DNA of 64,000 bases, taken from Jeongeupia naejangsanensis (GTDB lineage: Bacteria > Pseudomonadota > Gammaproteobacteria > Burkholderiales > Chitinibacteraceae). The position numbers and the translations under genes were made by a program. Under the pieces are notes generated by a model that had not been told where the DNA came from, ran no database searches, and saw only the letters and a program-made list of their open reading frames with translations. Below are positions 1-8,951 of the stretch, in pieces. How positions within the stretch are numbered: position 1 is the first letter of the stretch; every line of letters begins with the position of its first letter. The DNA lies in contig NZ_JAESND010000001.1 in assembly GCF_016865585.1 (NCBI RefSeq), forward strand, positions 248,001 through 312,000. Direction: 5' to 3'.

Positions 1-1
1 C

Positions 2-1816
2 TTCGATCAACAGGCGCTGTTTTATCGCCACTGGCCGGCGGTTGAAGGCGGTCGGCCGGGCCGAGTCATCGTGCTGTTCCATCGTGGCCACGAGCACTCT
101 GGCCGGCTGCAGCACATCGTCGACGAACTGGATCTGCCCGACGTTCCGATGTTCGCCTGGGATGCACGTGGCCATGGCCGATCGCCGGGCGAACGCGGCT
201 TCAGCCCCAGCCTCGCCACCTCGGTGCGTGATGTCGACGAGTTCGTTCGCCATGCGGCCCGTGTCGCGGGTGTGCCACTCGATGCTGTAACGGTCATTGC
301 GCAGAGCGTCGGTGCCGTGCTGGTCTCGACCTGGGTGCACGACTATGCACCGAAAATCCGCGGCATTGTTCTGGCTTCGCCGGCGTTCAAGGTCAAGCTC
401 TACGTGCCGTTGGCGCGGCCAGGCCTGCGCCTGATGGAAAAGCTGCGTGGCAATTTCTTCGTCAACAGCTACGTCAAGGCCAAATTCCTTACCCACGACC
501 CGGAGCGCATTGCCTCCTACGAGAGCGATCCGCTGATTACCCGACCGATTGCCTCGCACATCCTGCTGGCACTCTACGAGGCGGCCGACCGTGTGGTAGC
601 CGACGCTGGCGCCATCACGGTATCAACGCAGTTGCTGATTTCCGGTGCGGACTGGGTCGTGCACCACGGCCCGCAGCACGAATTCTTCGACCGGCTGGGC
701 AGCACGGTGAAGGAAAAGCACGTTCTCGGCGGGTTCTACCACGACACGCTGGGAGAAAAGGACCGCCACCTCGCCTTCGACAAGATACGTGTCTTTCTCG
801 ACCGGCTGTACGCCACGATGCCGAGCGTGCCCGATCTGCTTGCTGCCGACCGCCAGGGCTACACGGCCAGCGAGTACCGCGCGCTGCAGCAACCGCTGTC
901 GCCACTCTCGCCCAAGGCGCTGTACTACGGCGCCACACGGCTCAACATGCGCACGCTGGGCAGCCTGTCGCGCGGCATCAAGCTCGGCTTCGACACCGGA
1001 TTCGATTCGGGCAGTACGCTGGACTATGTGTACCGCAACAGCATCGAAGGCACGACGCCGCTGGGCAAGCTTGCCGACAGAATCTATCTCGACAGTGTGG
1101 GCTGGCGCGGCATTCGCGTACGCAAGCAGCATCTGCAGCAACTGATTACCCAGGCTGCCGATGCGCTGCGCGAGGCGCACACGACGATCCGCGTAGTCGA
1201 CATCGCCGCCGGCCACGGCCGCTACGTGCTCGACGCGCTCACCGGCATTCCCGATGCCGAGCATATCCTGCTGCGCGACTACAGCCCGATCAACGTCGAG
1301 GCAGGCGGCCGCCTGATCGCCGAGCGTGGGCTGACCGCCAAAGCACGCTTCGTACAGGGCGATGCATTCGACCGCGACAGCCTCTCCAGCCTGACGCCGC
1401 GCCCCACGCTCGCCATCGTCTCCGGCCTGTACGAGCTGTTCCCGGACAACCCGCCCATTCTTGCCTCGCTCAAGGGCTTGGCCGATGCGGTCCCCGAAGG
1501 CGGCTACCTCGTCTACACCAACCAGCCGTGGCATCCGCAGCTGGAACTGATCGCCCGCTCGTTGACCAGCCATCGCAGCCACCAGCCATGGGTGATGCGT
1601 CGCCGGACCCAACAGGAGATGGACCAGTTAGTCGAGGCCGCCGGCTTCGAAAAGCTGACGCAACGCATCGACGAATGGGGGGTTTTCACCGTTTCGCTGG
1701 CACGGCGAAAAAGAGAAGATGCGTTGCCGACCGCAACGACACACGATGCGGCCACGGCCTGCCCCTCTGACCCTCCGGACCCGACCCATGCAACAACGTA
1801 TCCACGAACTCTTTGA
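2..1816 (+). CDS. ynbC: Bifunctional alpha/beta hydrolase / class I SAM methyltransferase (YnbC-like), 5' partial
   Basis: The frame is already open at base 2, so the N-terminus lies outside the window; 604 residues are visible. The first half is an alpha/beta hydrolase of the lysophospholipase type. DARGHGRS lies at about residues 54-61, and the nucleophile elbow AQSVG puts Ser102 in place, with Ala replacing the first Gly of GxSxG. The second half is a Rossmann methyltransferase with SAM motif DIAAGHGR at about 400-407. Fusion order and length match E. coli YnbC (about 585 aa), whose neighbour YnbD is also matched here by the phosphatase at 2321-3658. YnbC/D travel with a CDP-alcohol phosphatidyltransferase and a CdsA-like enzyme (YnbA/B), which would be expected just left of the window. 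The role is probably in a non-standard phospholipid; the substrate is unknown. The stop lies inside the next gene. Confidence 0.8.
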   Translation, partial: FDQQALFYRHWPAVEGGRPGRVIVLFHRGHEHSGRLQHIVDELDLPDVPMFAWDARGHGRSPGERGFSPSLATSVRDVDEFVRHAARVAGVPLDAVTVIAQSVGAVLVSTWVHDYAPKIRGIVLASPAFKVKLYVPLARPGLRLMEKLRGNFFVNSYVKAKFLTHDPERIASYESDPLITRPIASHILLALYEAADRVVADAGAITVSTQLLISGADWVVHHGPQHEFFDRLGSTVKEKHVLGGFYHDTLGEKDRHLAFDKIRVFLDRLYATMPSVPDLLAADRQGYTASEYRALQQPLSPLSPKALYYGATRLNMRTLGSLSRGIKLGFDTGFDSGSTLDYVYRNSIEGTTPLGKLADRIYLDSVGWRGIRVRKQHLQQLITQAADALREAHTTIRVVDIAAGHGRYVLDALTGIPDAEHILLRDYSPINVEAGGRLIAERGLTAKARFVQGDAFDRDSLSSLTPRPTLAIVSGLYELFPDNPPILASLKGLADAVPEGGYLVYTNQPWHPQLELIARSLTSHRSHQPWVMRRRTQQEMDQLVEAAGFEKLTQRIDEWGVFTVSLARRKREDALPTATTHDAATACPSDPPDPTHATTYPRTL

Positions 1817-2288
1817 CCTCCTTGCCGATGGCGGGCTTGATGCCGCCGACCTCGATGCCATGGCCACGGAGGTCGACCAGGCCGCCGCCGATGCCGAGAC
1901 CTACCTCGCTGCCGACGCTGCCAGCGGCTACCCTGCGTTCAAGGCGCAACTGGGCGAAGCGGCCATGCCGCTGTGGCAGTGGGTGTTGCTGGAGCAACTG
2001 GAAGGCGGTCTGGTATTCCGCGGCCACACGGCGGTGGAACTGTACGCCGAGATCGTTGACGCCTTCGGCGAGGACGAGCTCGAACTCGCCCCTGACGCAC
2101 TGGCAGGTCTCGACGAGGCCGGCGCTTGGCAACAGGTTTCTGCAGCGCTCGCCCCCGCCTATACACCGGTCGATTTCGCCCAGGCAATTGATGCACGCCG
2201 GCAGATCGTACTGGTCCGCAGTGCCAAGCTGGACCGCTTTCTTGCGTTGAGCCGCGAGATAGGGCTGACGGCCCATCCGGCGGTCTGA
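1788..2288 (+). CDS. Uncharacterised acidic helical protein in ynbCD-like cluster
   Basis: A 166-residue acidic protein with no signal peptide, membrane segment or motif I recognise. It is rich in Ala, Asp, Glu and Leu and is predicted by eye to be mostly helical. I chose the ATG at 1788, which overlaps the end of the hydrolase-methyltransferase gene by 29 bases, because sequence upstream in the frame is arginine/proline-rich and looks non-coding. It sits between the YnbC-like and YnbD-like genes, which are directly adjacent in E. coli, so it is an extra member of the cluster. A cytosolic partner of the lipid enzymes is possible, but this rests on position only. Confidence 0.6.
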   Translation: MQQRIHELFDLLADGGLDAADLDAMATEVDQAAADAETYLAADAASGYPAFKAQLGEAAMPLWQWVLLEQLEGGLVFRGHTAVELYAEIVDAFGEDELELAPDALAGLDEAGAWQQVSAALAPAYTPVDFAQAIDARRQIVLVRSAKLDRFLALSREIGLTAHPAV

Positions 2289-2320
2289 GAGACAACCCTT
2301 CCTGCCCCCAGCCACTCGCC

Positions 2321-3658
2321 ATGACTGCCCCAAGCAACGCTGATTCCGCGGTTCGCCCGAGCTGGCGCTACCGACTACTCTGGCTGATTCTGGCCGGGCC
2401 GACCTTTTTCCTGCTCTACGGCCAAGCCAACCAGTACGCAGCCGGTTTGCCGGCCCATGCAGTCGGCAATGTGGCTTTCAGCTGGGAGCGCGACTACATC
2501 CCGTTCTGGCCGTGGACCATCCTGCCCTACTGGTCCATCGACCTGATGTACGCGGTCTCCATTGTCATCGGCAGCAGCCGGGCCGAGGTGCGCATTCAGG
2601 CCTGGCGACTGCTGCTGACGACGGCGCTTGCCTCGTTGTGCTTCGTGCTGTGGCCGCTGCGTTTCGGCTGGGAACGACCGGAAGTCAGCGGTGTGTTCGG
2701 GCAGATGTTCACGGCGCTCGGCATGTTCGACAAACCGTTCAATCAGGCGCCGTCGCTGCATATCGCACTGCTTTATGTGATCTGGCTGCGGCTGATCGCG
2801 CACGCCGCGCCGCGATGGCATCTGCTGATCCACGGCTGGTGCGTGCTGATTGGCGTTTCCGTGCTCACGACCTGGCAACACCACCTGCTCGATGTACCTA
2901 CCGGCCTCGCGCTTGGCATTGCGGTTTGCTATCTGCTCCCCATGCCATCGCGACACTGGGTGCGCTGGCGCACCGCCGATGCGGCACGTGCACGCTCGCT
3001 GGCCCTGCGCTACCTGGCTGGCGCGCTGGCATTCGGCACCATTGCACTGATCTGGGGAGGCTGGAGCTGGCTGGCGGCCTGGCCAGCCGCGGCGCTGGCC
3101 ATGGTGGCGCTCGGCTATGCCCTGCTGGGACCTTCGGTATTCCAGAAAGCCGGCGATGGCAGCAACACACTGGCGGCGACCTTGCTGCTGAGCCCGCAGC
3201 GGCTTGGCGCCAGACTCTCGTTCCACTGCTACCGACGCCACATCACCGCCTCCAGTCGGGTCACTGACGAAGTGGCGCTCGGCTGCTGGCCCGACGAAAC
3301 CTCATTGTCCGGCTACGCTGCGGTGCTCGATCTTGCCGCCGAGTTGCCGCGCAGCCCGGCCACCCGCTCGCTTGCCTATCGAAGCGTGCCCTTGCTCGAT
3401 CTGCTGCCCCCCACCGTCGACGAACTCACCCGCGCCGTTGCTGCGCTGGAAGACTTGCGTCAACACGGCCCGGTGCTGGTGCATTGCGCGCTGGGGCTGT
3501 CGCGCAGCGCCGTGGTGGTCGCGGCCTGGCTGGTTGCGCATGGCGGCAAACCGAGTGTCGAGCACGCCATGCAGCACCTGAAGGAGTCGCATCCCGGCGT
3601 GGTCCTGCAGGCCGGGCATCGGGCTGCGCTGCTGAGCTGGAGTGCGGCATGTCGCTGA
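2321..3658 (+). CDS. ynbD: PAP2 / dual-specificity phosphatase fusion (YnbD-like)
   Basis: 445 residues. Residues about 15-275 hold several hydrophobic membrane segments with PAP2 motifs: PSLH at 144-147 and HHLLD at 187-191, corresponding to the PSGH and SRxxxxxHxxxD elements. The C-terminal third (about 295-445) is a dual-specificity/tyrosine-phosphatase domain with the P-loop HCALGLSR at 388-395, giving nucleophile Cys389 and Arg395, and Asp360 as candidate general acid. Architecture and length match E. coli YnbD (about 430 aa). Together with the YnbC-like gene it probably forms a phospholipid-remodelling module; a lipid phosphate or phosphatidylglycerophosphate-like substrate is a reasonable guess. 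It overlaps the following gene by 10 bases, suggesting translational coupling. Confidence 0.8.
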   Translation: MTAPSNADSAVRPSWRYRLLWLILAGPTFFLLYGQANQYAAGLPAHAVGNVAFSWERDYIPFWPWTILPYWSIDLMYAVSIVIGSSRAEVRIQAWRLLLTTALASLCFVLWPLRFGWERPEVSGVFGQMFTALGMFDKPFNQAPSLHIALLYVIWLRLIAHAAPRWHLLIHGWCVLIGVSVLTTWQHHLLDVPTGLALGIAVCYLLPMPSRHWVRWRTADAARARSLALRYLAGALAFGTIALIWGGWSWLAAWPAAALAMVALGYALLGPSVFQKAGDGSNTLAATLLLSPQRLGARLSFHCYRRHITASSRVTDEVALGCWPDETSLSGYAAVLDLAAELPRSPATRSLAYRSVPLLDLLPPTVDELTRAVAALEDLRQHGPVLVHCALGLSRSAVVVAAWLVAHGGKPSVEHAMQHLKESHPGVVLQAGHRAALLSWSAACR

Positions 3659-4083
3659 ACGATCTCGACCTCGCCCACCCCTGCGCTGGTGGCACGTTGA
3701 TTGCACTGCTGGACAGCTGCAGTCGGCTGGGCTGGCTGGCGCTGGCGGTGATGCTCCATGCCGGTCTGCTGCTGGTTCCGGCCACCGGCTGGCTGACAGG
3801 CATGATGGTCTGCGTGCTGCTGCTGGGACTCGTCGTGCAGTATCTTGCTGCCCGACTTGCGCTCGATGCCGCGTTGTTTCGTACGCTCTACCGCCCCGAT
3901 AGCGATGCACGGGTATTCGATCAAGCCATGGCCACGCTGTTGGGCGGCATTGCGCCCGAAACTCCGCGCACACTCGACTCGCGCTGGCGGGGCACGCAGC
4001 GGCTGATCCGGCGTTTTGCCATCGGTTTTGCATTGCAACTTACGCTGTGGCTGGCAACCCTACTGGCAACCATCTGGTATTGA
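3649..4083 (+). CDS. Small membrane protein, last gene of ynbCD-like cluster
   Basis: 144 residues starting at the ATG at 3649, inside the last codons of the phosphatase gene. Two hydrophobic segments (about residues 24-40 and 46-66) form a hairpin, followed by a soluble stretch of about 45 residues and a C-terminal hydrophobic segment (about 122-142). I do not recognise a family. The overlap with the PAP2/phosphatase gene and shared orientation make it a likely member of the same operon. It may be a membrane partner of the YnbD-like protein; no catalytic motif is visible. Confidence 0.65.
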   Translation: MSLNDLDLAHPCAGGTLIALLDSCSRLGWLALAVMLHAGLLLVPATGWLTGMMVCVLLLGLVVQYLAARLALDAALFRTLYRPDSDARVFDQAMATLLGGIAPETPRTLDSRWRGTQRLIRRFAIGFALQLTLWLATLLATIWY

Positions 4084-4157
4084 TTGGCCTGCGATCAAGT
4101 CCCGCTCCCGCACTTCTCCCGTATCATGCAGGCTGGTTCATCCCCTTTCCGCCAGCC

Positions 4158-4820
4158 ATGACTATTCGCGCCCTTGCATTCGACCTCGACGGCACCCTCG
4201 TCGATTCAATTGCCGACCTTGCCCGTGCCGCCAACGCAGCTCGCGCCGATCTCGACCTGCCACCACTGGCCGAAGCCACTGTCGAGAGCTATGTCGGCGA
4301 CGGAGCGCACAGTCTGGTTGCTCGCACGCTGGCCGATGATTACACAGCGCAGTGGACCGATTCGGCCGAGCAGCAGCACGCAATGCAGCGCTTTGACCTG
4401 CACTACAAGGCCGGCCTGACCATTGCGACGCGTTTCTATCCGCAGGTTCAGGAAACGCTGCATGCACTGCACGAGTTGGGGCTGCCGCTGGCCATCGTCA
4501 CCAACAAGCCGGAGCGGTACACCCTGCCACTATTGCGGGAGCTCGGCGTGTCCGAGCGGTTTGAAGTCATTGTCGGCGGAGACACCCTGCCTGAGCGCAA
4601 GCCGTCGGCGTTGCCGCTCCAGCATGTGCTCGACCGTTTCGGTGTCGCCAAGGACGAAATGCTGATGGTCGGCGATTCGAAAAACGACATCCTTGCCGCG
4701 CGCGCGGCCGGTTGCCCGGTTGTTGCGGTGGCATATGGCTACGGCAGCGACGTCAGCGCACTGGGCGCCGACCATGTGATCGAACGGTTCTCGGAGCTGC
4801 TCGAATTCGTGGAGTCGTGA
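4158..4820 (+). CDS. gph: Phosphoglycolate phosphatase (HAD family)
   Basis: 220 residues, the usual Gph length. HAD motif I DLDGT lies at 9-13 with nucleophile Asp9 and Asp11. Motif II is the IVTNK stretch, the motif III lysine is in ERKPS, and motif IV is MVGDSKND. The helical cap between motifs I and II is of the Gph/PGP type. The enzyme hydrolyses 2-phosphoglycolate, which forms during repair of oxidised DNA 3' ends. The ATG at 4158 precedes TIRALAFDLD as in the family; longer upstream frame is non-coding in appearance. The gene sits 74 bases after the ynb-like cluster and ends at a shared terminator facing folA. Other small HAD phosphatases are the only realistic alternative. Confidence 0.88.
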   Translation: MTIRALAFDLDGTLVDSIADLARAANAARADLDLPPLAEATVESYVGDGAHSLVARTLADDYTAQWTDSAEQQHAMQRFDLHYKAGLTIATRFYPQVQETLHALHELGLPLAIVTNKPERYTLPLLRELGVSERFEVIVGGDTLPERKPSALPLQHVLDRFGVAKDEMLMVGDSKNDILAARAAGCPVVAVAYGYGSDVSALGADHVIERFSELLEFVES

Positions 4821-4833
4821 GTCGACCCCCAGT

Positions 4834-4862
4834 AAAAAAACGGGCCCCGAGCCCGTTTTTTT
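4834..4862. terminator. Bidirectional rho-independent terminator between gph and folA
   Basis: A-tract, then CGGGC (4841-4845), a 5-base loop, GCCCG (4851-4855) and a run of seven T. The flanking A and T tracts pair too, so it can work for the converging gph (+) and folA (-) transcripts. Confidence 0.85.
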
Positions 4863-4877
4863 ATTGGGCAAGAATCC

Positions 4878-5357
4878 TCAAGCCCGCTTGTACGTCACGA
4901 AAGCAAAGTCGATGCCCTTGCTGCTTCGTTGTGCAACGCGCTCGATCTCACGCCATTCTTCCGTTGGAATCTCCGGGAAAGTCGCATCGCCCGCCGGAGA
5001 GAGCGCCACCTCGGTCAGGTAGAGCACTTTCGCCAGCGGCAGCGCTTGCCGATAGATCTCACCGCCGCCGATCACGAACGCCTTTTCGTCGCCAGCGCAA
5101 GCGTTTAGCGCCGCATCAATGCTCGTAAAGGCCTCGGCGCCATCCGCCCTCCAATCGGTATTGCGGGTGATCACCAGATGGCGCCGCCCGGGCAGCAGCC
5201 CCGGGAGCGATTCAAAGGTTTTTCGCCCCATCAGCATGGGCGCCCCCATTGTCAGTGCCTTGAAGTGCTTGAGGTCTTCAGGGAGATGCCAGGGCAGTTT
5301 GTTGTCGATGCCGATGATCCGGTTTTGCGCCATGGCGGCGATGACGGCGAGCTCCAT
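4878..5357 (-). CDS. folA: Dihydrofolate reductase
   Basis: 159 residues, matching the chromosomal DHFR length. The N-terminal beta strand is followed by the Met20-loop region and the LPWHLPEDL segment in which Asp28 is the proton-donor equivalent of E. coli Asp27. MGRKTFESLPG and the NADPH-binding ITRN and GGGEIY stretches are present. It reduces dihydrofolate made by thymidylate synthase, so its position directly after thyA is functional: the thyA stop and this ATG share one base (TGATG), indicating translational coupling. It ends 16 bases before the terminator shared with gph. Confidence 0.97.
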   Translation of the reverse strand: MELAVIAAMAQNRIIGIDNKLPWHLPEDLKHFKALTMGAPMLMGRKTFESLPGLLPGRRHLVITRNTDWRADGAEAFTSIDAALNACAGDEKAFVIGGGEIYRQALPLAKVLYLTEVALSPAGDATFPEIPTEEWREIERVAQRSSKGIDFAFVTYKRA

Positions 5358-6151
5358 CAGACGGCCACCGGCGCTTTGATTGCCGGGTGAGACTGATAGT
5401 TTTCGAGCACGAAATCCTCGTACTCAAAAGCAAAGATGTCCTTGCGCTCCGGGTTCAGCTTCATCGTCGCCAAAGGCAGGGGCTCGCGGCCAAGCTGGGT
5501 CTGCACCTGTTCGAGGTGATTCAGATAGATGTGGCAATCGCCGCCGGTCCAGACAAAATCGCCCGGCTCGAGGTCGCAGACCTGCGCCATCATCATCACC
5601 AGCAGTGCATACGACGCGATATTGAATGGCACCCCCAAAAAGAGGTCGGCGCTACGCTGGTACAGCTGGCACGACAACTTGCCGTCCGCCACGTAGAACT
5701 GGAAAAACGCATGGCACGGCGGTAGCGCCATGTTTTCGATCTCGCCGACATTCCATGCCGAAACAATGATGCGGCGCGAATCCGGGTTGGTTTTCAGCGT
5801 TCTGACCACGTCGGCGATCTGGTCGATATGCCGGCCGTCTGCCGTCGGCCAGCTGCGCCACTGGTAACCGTAGATCGGACCAAGCTCGCCGTCCTCGCGC
5901 GCCCACTCGTTCCAGATCGAAACGCCACGCTCCTTCAGCCAGTTGTTATTGGTTTCGCCGCGCAGGAACCACAGCAATTCGTAAATGATCGACTTCAGGT
6001 GGGCTTTCTTGGTCGTCACCAGCGGGAAACCCTGCGAGAGGTCGAAACGCATCTGGTGCCCGAACACCGACAGCGTACCGGTGCCGGTGCGGTCATCCTT
6101 TCGAGTGCCGTGGTCGATAACGTGCTGCAAGAGATCGAGGTACTGCCGCAT
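5357..6151 (-). CDS. thyA: Thymidylate synthase
   Basis: 264 residues, identical in length to E. coli ThyA. The catalytic cysteine is Cys146 in PPCHAFFQF. The dUMP phosphate-binding arginines (RTGTG near residue 21 and SRRI near 126) and the GDCHIYLNH segment are all present. It methylates dUMP to dTMP with methylenetetrahydrofolate, producing the dihydrofolate that FolA recycles. It lies 45 bases downstream of the sensor kinase gene on the same strand and could be read from that promoter or its own; no clear promoter is seen in the gap. Confidence 0.97.
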   Translation of the reverse strand: MRQYLDLLQHVIDHGTRKDDRTGTGTLSVFGHQMRFDLSQGFPLVTTKKAHLKSIIYELLWFLRGETNNNWLKERGVSIWNEWAREDGELGPIYGYQWRSWPTADGRHIDQIADVVRTLKTNPDSRRIIVSAWNVGEIENMALPPCHAFFQFYVADGKLSCQLYQRSADLFLGVPFNIASYALLVMMMAQVCDLEPGDFVWTGGDCHIYLNHLEQVQTQLGREPLPLATMKLNPERKDIFAFEYEDFVLENYQSHPAIKAPVAV

Positions 6152-6196
6152 GAGAGTGCTCCGTCCGGGGTCAATCCGGCCCCGGGTAAAATCGCA

Positions 6197-8320
6197 TCAA
6201 ACGCCGATTTTACCGCCCGCAGCCATCAACGTCTCGGCCGAATTGCCCGGCGCCGGCAGATCAGACCCGTCCGGCAGCGGAAGCGACACGGTAAATGTCG
6301 TGCCATGGCCGAACAGACTGCCACAGCGCACACCGCCACCCATTTCTTCGGCCAGACGCTTGACGATCGACAGCCCCAGACCGGTCGTATGCTCCCCCCC
6401 GGTCGGGACCGCCGACAGGCGACCGAATTTGCGGAACAGCTTGTCCATTTCGTGAGGCGCAATGCCCGGACCATGGTCGTTGACCGCGATTTCGACCATA
6501 CCGAGCGACAACCCGGCGGTGATTTCGATCTTGCTCTGATGCGGTGTGTACTTGGATGCGTTCGAAATCAGATTGTCCAGTACCTGCCACAAAGCCTGCC
6601 GGTCAGCCTGAACGACCAAGCCACACGGCTGGTAGCCGCAGTGCTGCTGTTTTTCTTCCAGCCGCCCCTCCCAGCTTGCCAGCAACTCACTCATCAACTC
6701 ATCAATTGCGACCGGCTCGAGCGTCAACCGGTACTGCCCCGATTCCAGCGTATTGATATCGAGCAGATTGCCCAGAATGCGCTGAATTCGATTGGCCAGC
6801 TGACTGATACCGGCCAGACGGTCGCGTACGCGCTCCTTCGGCCAGACATCAAACTTGCTGCCGATCAGATTGGCCATACCGGCAATGCTCGCCACCGGGT
6901 TCTTGAGGTCATGCGCGGCAATCGTCAGCAGCTCGTTCTTTTCCTCGTTCAGCCGCGACAATTCGGCATTGACGAGTTCAAGCTGCACATTGCGCTGTGC
7001 CAGCTCTTCGGTCCGCGTCGTGACTTGCGCCTCCAGATTCTGCCGATGCTGCGCAATCGTCGTCGCCATGGCGTCGAAGTTGCGCGCCAGTTCGCCCAAT
7101 TCATCCGTTCGTGCGGTATCCAGCGGGTGGGTGTGACGGCCTTGTGCCAGCGACTGGATCGCGGCCTTCAGGCGCCCGAGCGGCCGGGCGACGTCGACCT
7201 TGAGCACCCAGGCCATCAACCCCAGCTCGATCAGCAATGCAACCAGACCAAGCAACAGCACCATGCTGGCCGCCAGCGCCGCCTTTTCCTGCAGCAACCG
7301 CTTGGGGTAGACCGTCACGAACAGCCAGTCCGCCCCGCGGATCTGCGCCATGCCCAGCCAGGACTGACCATCGGGGCTCTCGACAAACAGCTGCTTCGGG
7401 GTCGCCGCGGCAATGACCGAATACATGTCCCTCAGCGATGCGTCATCCGCGTCACGTAGGTTGTAGTGCCCGCGCATGGCTTCGATCTGCGCCATCCGGT
7501 CCGGGTGGGCAATCAGGTCGCCCTGGCGTGTCACGATGAAATTGGTCGTCCCCGGGATGCCAACGCTATTGGTTCGGGCAATCAGCTGGTCGAGCAGCAG
7601 ATCCTGCCCTGCGCTACCGACATAGCGCCCCAAGTAGTCGATCGGCGTGACGACCGAGACCATCCATTGCATGGCCTGCTTGTCGAAGTAGATGCCGGTC
7701 CAGAAAGTCTTGCGCTCGGGGTTACGGGCCGGCGTTGCGCCGACCTCGGTTTCCAGATCGAATTCGAAGTCCGCTACGGAGCCATTCCGGGCGTAATTCA
7801 AATCAGGCAGAAACATCAGACTGCCGTCGGATACGTTGAGATCGATAAACGTGTCGTAGTAGCGATTGCGGAACGCCGGGCCGTACTGGCTCAACAAATC
7901 GTAGCCCAGCATGACCTGCCGCATGAATTCGGGCGTCAGCTCGACTCGCGGCAACAGCGCAATGGTTGCGCGGTACTCGAAATCGTCGCGCTCGACCCGA
8001 ACGCGCCACATGCCGTCGCGGTCCTGCTTCATCAATGCATGAAATGCTTCGCTGACATCAACACCCTGCATTTGTGCGTAGCGGCGAATGAACTCGTTGC
8101 GCAGCAGCTTGGTATTGGTTTCGGCCTGAAGGAAAGGCTCGCTCTCGATCTGGCTGCGTGCCTTGATGTACTTTTCGAGGTTGCCCAGCGCCTCTTCCTG
8201 CAGCCGCATATAGCTGTAGTAGTAGCTGACGGCCGAAATCGCCAACGATACAACGGCGATCCGGAATGCCATATTCCGGAGAACGCGTCGAAACAGGCTG
8301 CTGTGTGGAGTGCGCTTCAT
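6197..8320 (-). CDS. Sensor histidine kinase with periplasmic Cache-type domain
   Basis: 707 residues. TM1 is at about 19-36 and TM2 at about 347-372, enclosing a ~310-residue periplasmic domain of dCache type. A HAMP segment (about 373-425) and a coiled coil (about 425-462) follow. The HisKA box AAHDLKNP has phospho-acceptor His470. The HATPase part shows an N box NLISNASKYT, G1 DHGPGIAP and G2 TGLGLSIVKR. A C-terminal tail of about 30 residues shows no receiver domain. No response regulator lies beside it, so it is an orphan kinase. The Cache domain suggests sensing of a small solute such as an organic acid or amino acid, but no specific ligand motif is recognisable. Confidence 0.88.
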   Translation of the reverse strand: MKRTPHSSLFRRVLRNMAFRIAVVSLAISAVSYYYSYMRLQEEALGNLEKYIKARSQIESEPFLQAETNTKLLRNEFIRRYAQMQGVDVSEAFHALMKQDRDGMWRVRVERDDFEYRATIALLPRVELTPEFMRQVMLGYDLLSQYGPAFRNRYYDTFIDLNVSDGSLMFLPDLNYARNGSVADFEFDLETEVGATPARNPERKTFWTGIYFDKQAMQWMVSVVTPIDYLGRYVGSAGQDLLLDQLIARTNSVGIPGTTNFIVTRQGDLIAHPDRMAQIEAMRGHYNLRDADDASLRDMYSVIAAATPKQLFVESPDGQSWLGMAQIRGADWLFVTVYPKRLLQEKAALAASMVLLLGLVALLIELGLMAWVLKVDVARPLGRLKAAIQSLAQGRHTHPLDTARTDELGELARNFDAMATTIAQHRQNLEAQVTTRTEELAQRNVQLELVNAELSRLNEEKNELLTIAAHDLKNPVASIAGMANLIGSKFDVWPKERVRDRLAGISQLANRIQRILGNLLDINTLESGQYRLTLEPVAIDELMSELLASWEGRLEEKQQHCGYQPCGLVVQADRQALWQVLDNLISNASKYTPHQSKIEITAGLSLGMVEIAVNDHGPGIAPHEMDKLFRKFGRLSAVPTGGEHTTGLGLSIVKRLAEEMGGGVRCGSLFGHGTTFTVSLPLPDGSDLPAPGNSAETLMAAGGKIGV

Positions 8321-8374
8321 GCGCGCAGCATATCGAATCGGAAAGCCTTGCGCAAAACAGAAATCAGCTCTGTA

Positions 8375-8944
8375 TCAGCTAGGGTTTTCGGTTTCCAGCG
8401 CCAGGTAGCTGACCTCGACGATTTCGATATCTTCGACGCCACCCGGCAGCCGCAAGGCCACCGTCTCGCCCTCGCGTGCGCGCAGCAAGGCTCGGGCGAT
8501 CGGCGCGGTCCAGCTGACGTAGTGTCGTTTCAGGTCGGTTTCATCGACGCCGACGATCGACACCGTTTCTTCGCTGCCGTCTTCGCGCAAATAGCTGACC
8601 GTTGCGCCAAAGAACACCTGATCGGTTGCTTCCCTGCGCTCGGGATCGACAACCTCGGCATTCTCCAGCCGCTTGGTCAGGAAACGGATGCGCCGGTCCG
8701 TCTCGCGCAGCTTTTTCTTGCCGTAGATGTAGTCGCCGTTCTCGGAGCGGTCGCCGTTGCTGGCCGCCCAGTTGATGATCTGCGTCAGCTCGGGCCGCTG
8801 CTTGGTCACCAGATCATGAAGCTCGGTCTTGAGGCGCCGCCAGCCACCCGGCGTCATGTAGTTCTTGCTACCGACCGGCACCTTCAGTTCGGCCGGCAGC
8901 TCGTCGTCATCACGATCGTCTTCCCGGGTGAATGCCTTGCTCAT
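8375..8944 (-). CDS. greB: Transcript cleavage factor GreB
   Basis: 189 residues with the N-terminal coiled coil and C-terminal FKBP-like domain of GreA/GreB. The YMTPGGW start, SENGDYIYGKKKLRE at the coiled-coil tip and the C-terminal SWTAPIARALL stretch identify GreB rather than GreA. Asp and Glu at the tip coordinate Mg2+ in the RNA polymerase secondary channel to stimulate cleavage of backtracked RNA. The N-terminus carries about 25 extra acidic/charged residues compared with E. coli GreB (158 aa). I chose the ATG at 8944 rather than an in-frame ATG 27 bases upstream, because the upstream one lies inside rluB. The gap to rluB is only 7 bases, so the two are probably cotranscribed. Confidence 0.92.
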   Translation of the reverse strand: MSKAFTREDDRDDDELPAELKVPVGSKNYMTPGGWRRLKTELHDLVTKQRPELTQIINWAASNGDRSENGDYIYGKKKLRETDRRIRFLTKRLENAEVVDPERREATDQVFFGATVSYLREDGSEETVSIVGVDETDLKRHYVSWTAPIARALLRAREGETVALRLPGGVEDIEIVEVSYLALETENPS

Positions 8945-8951
8945 GGGATGC

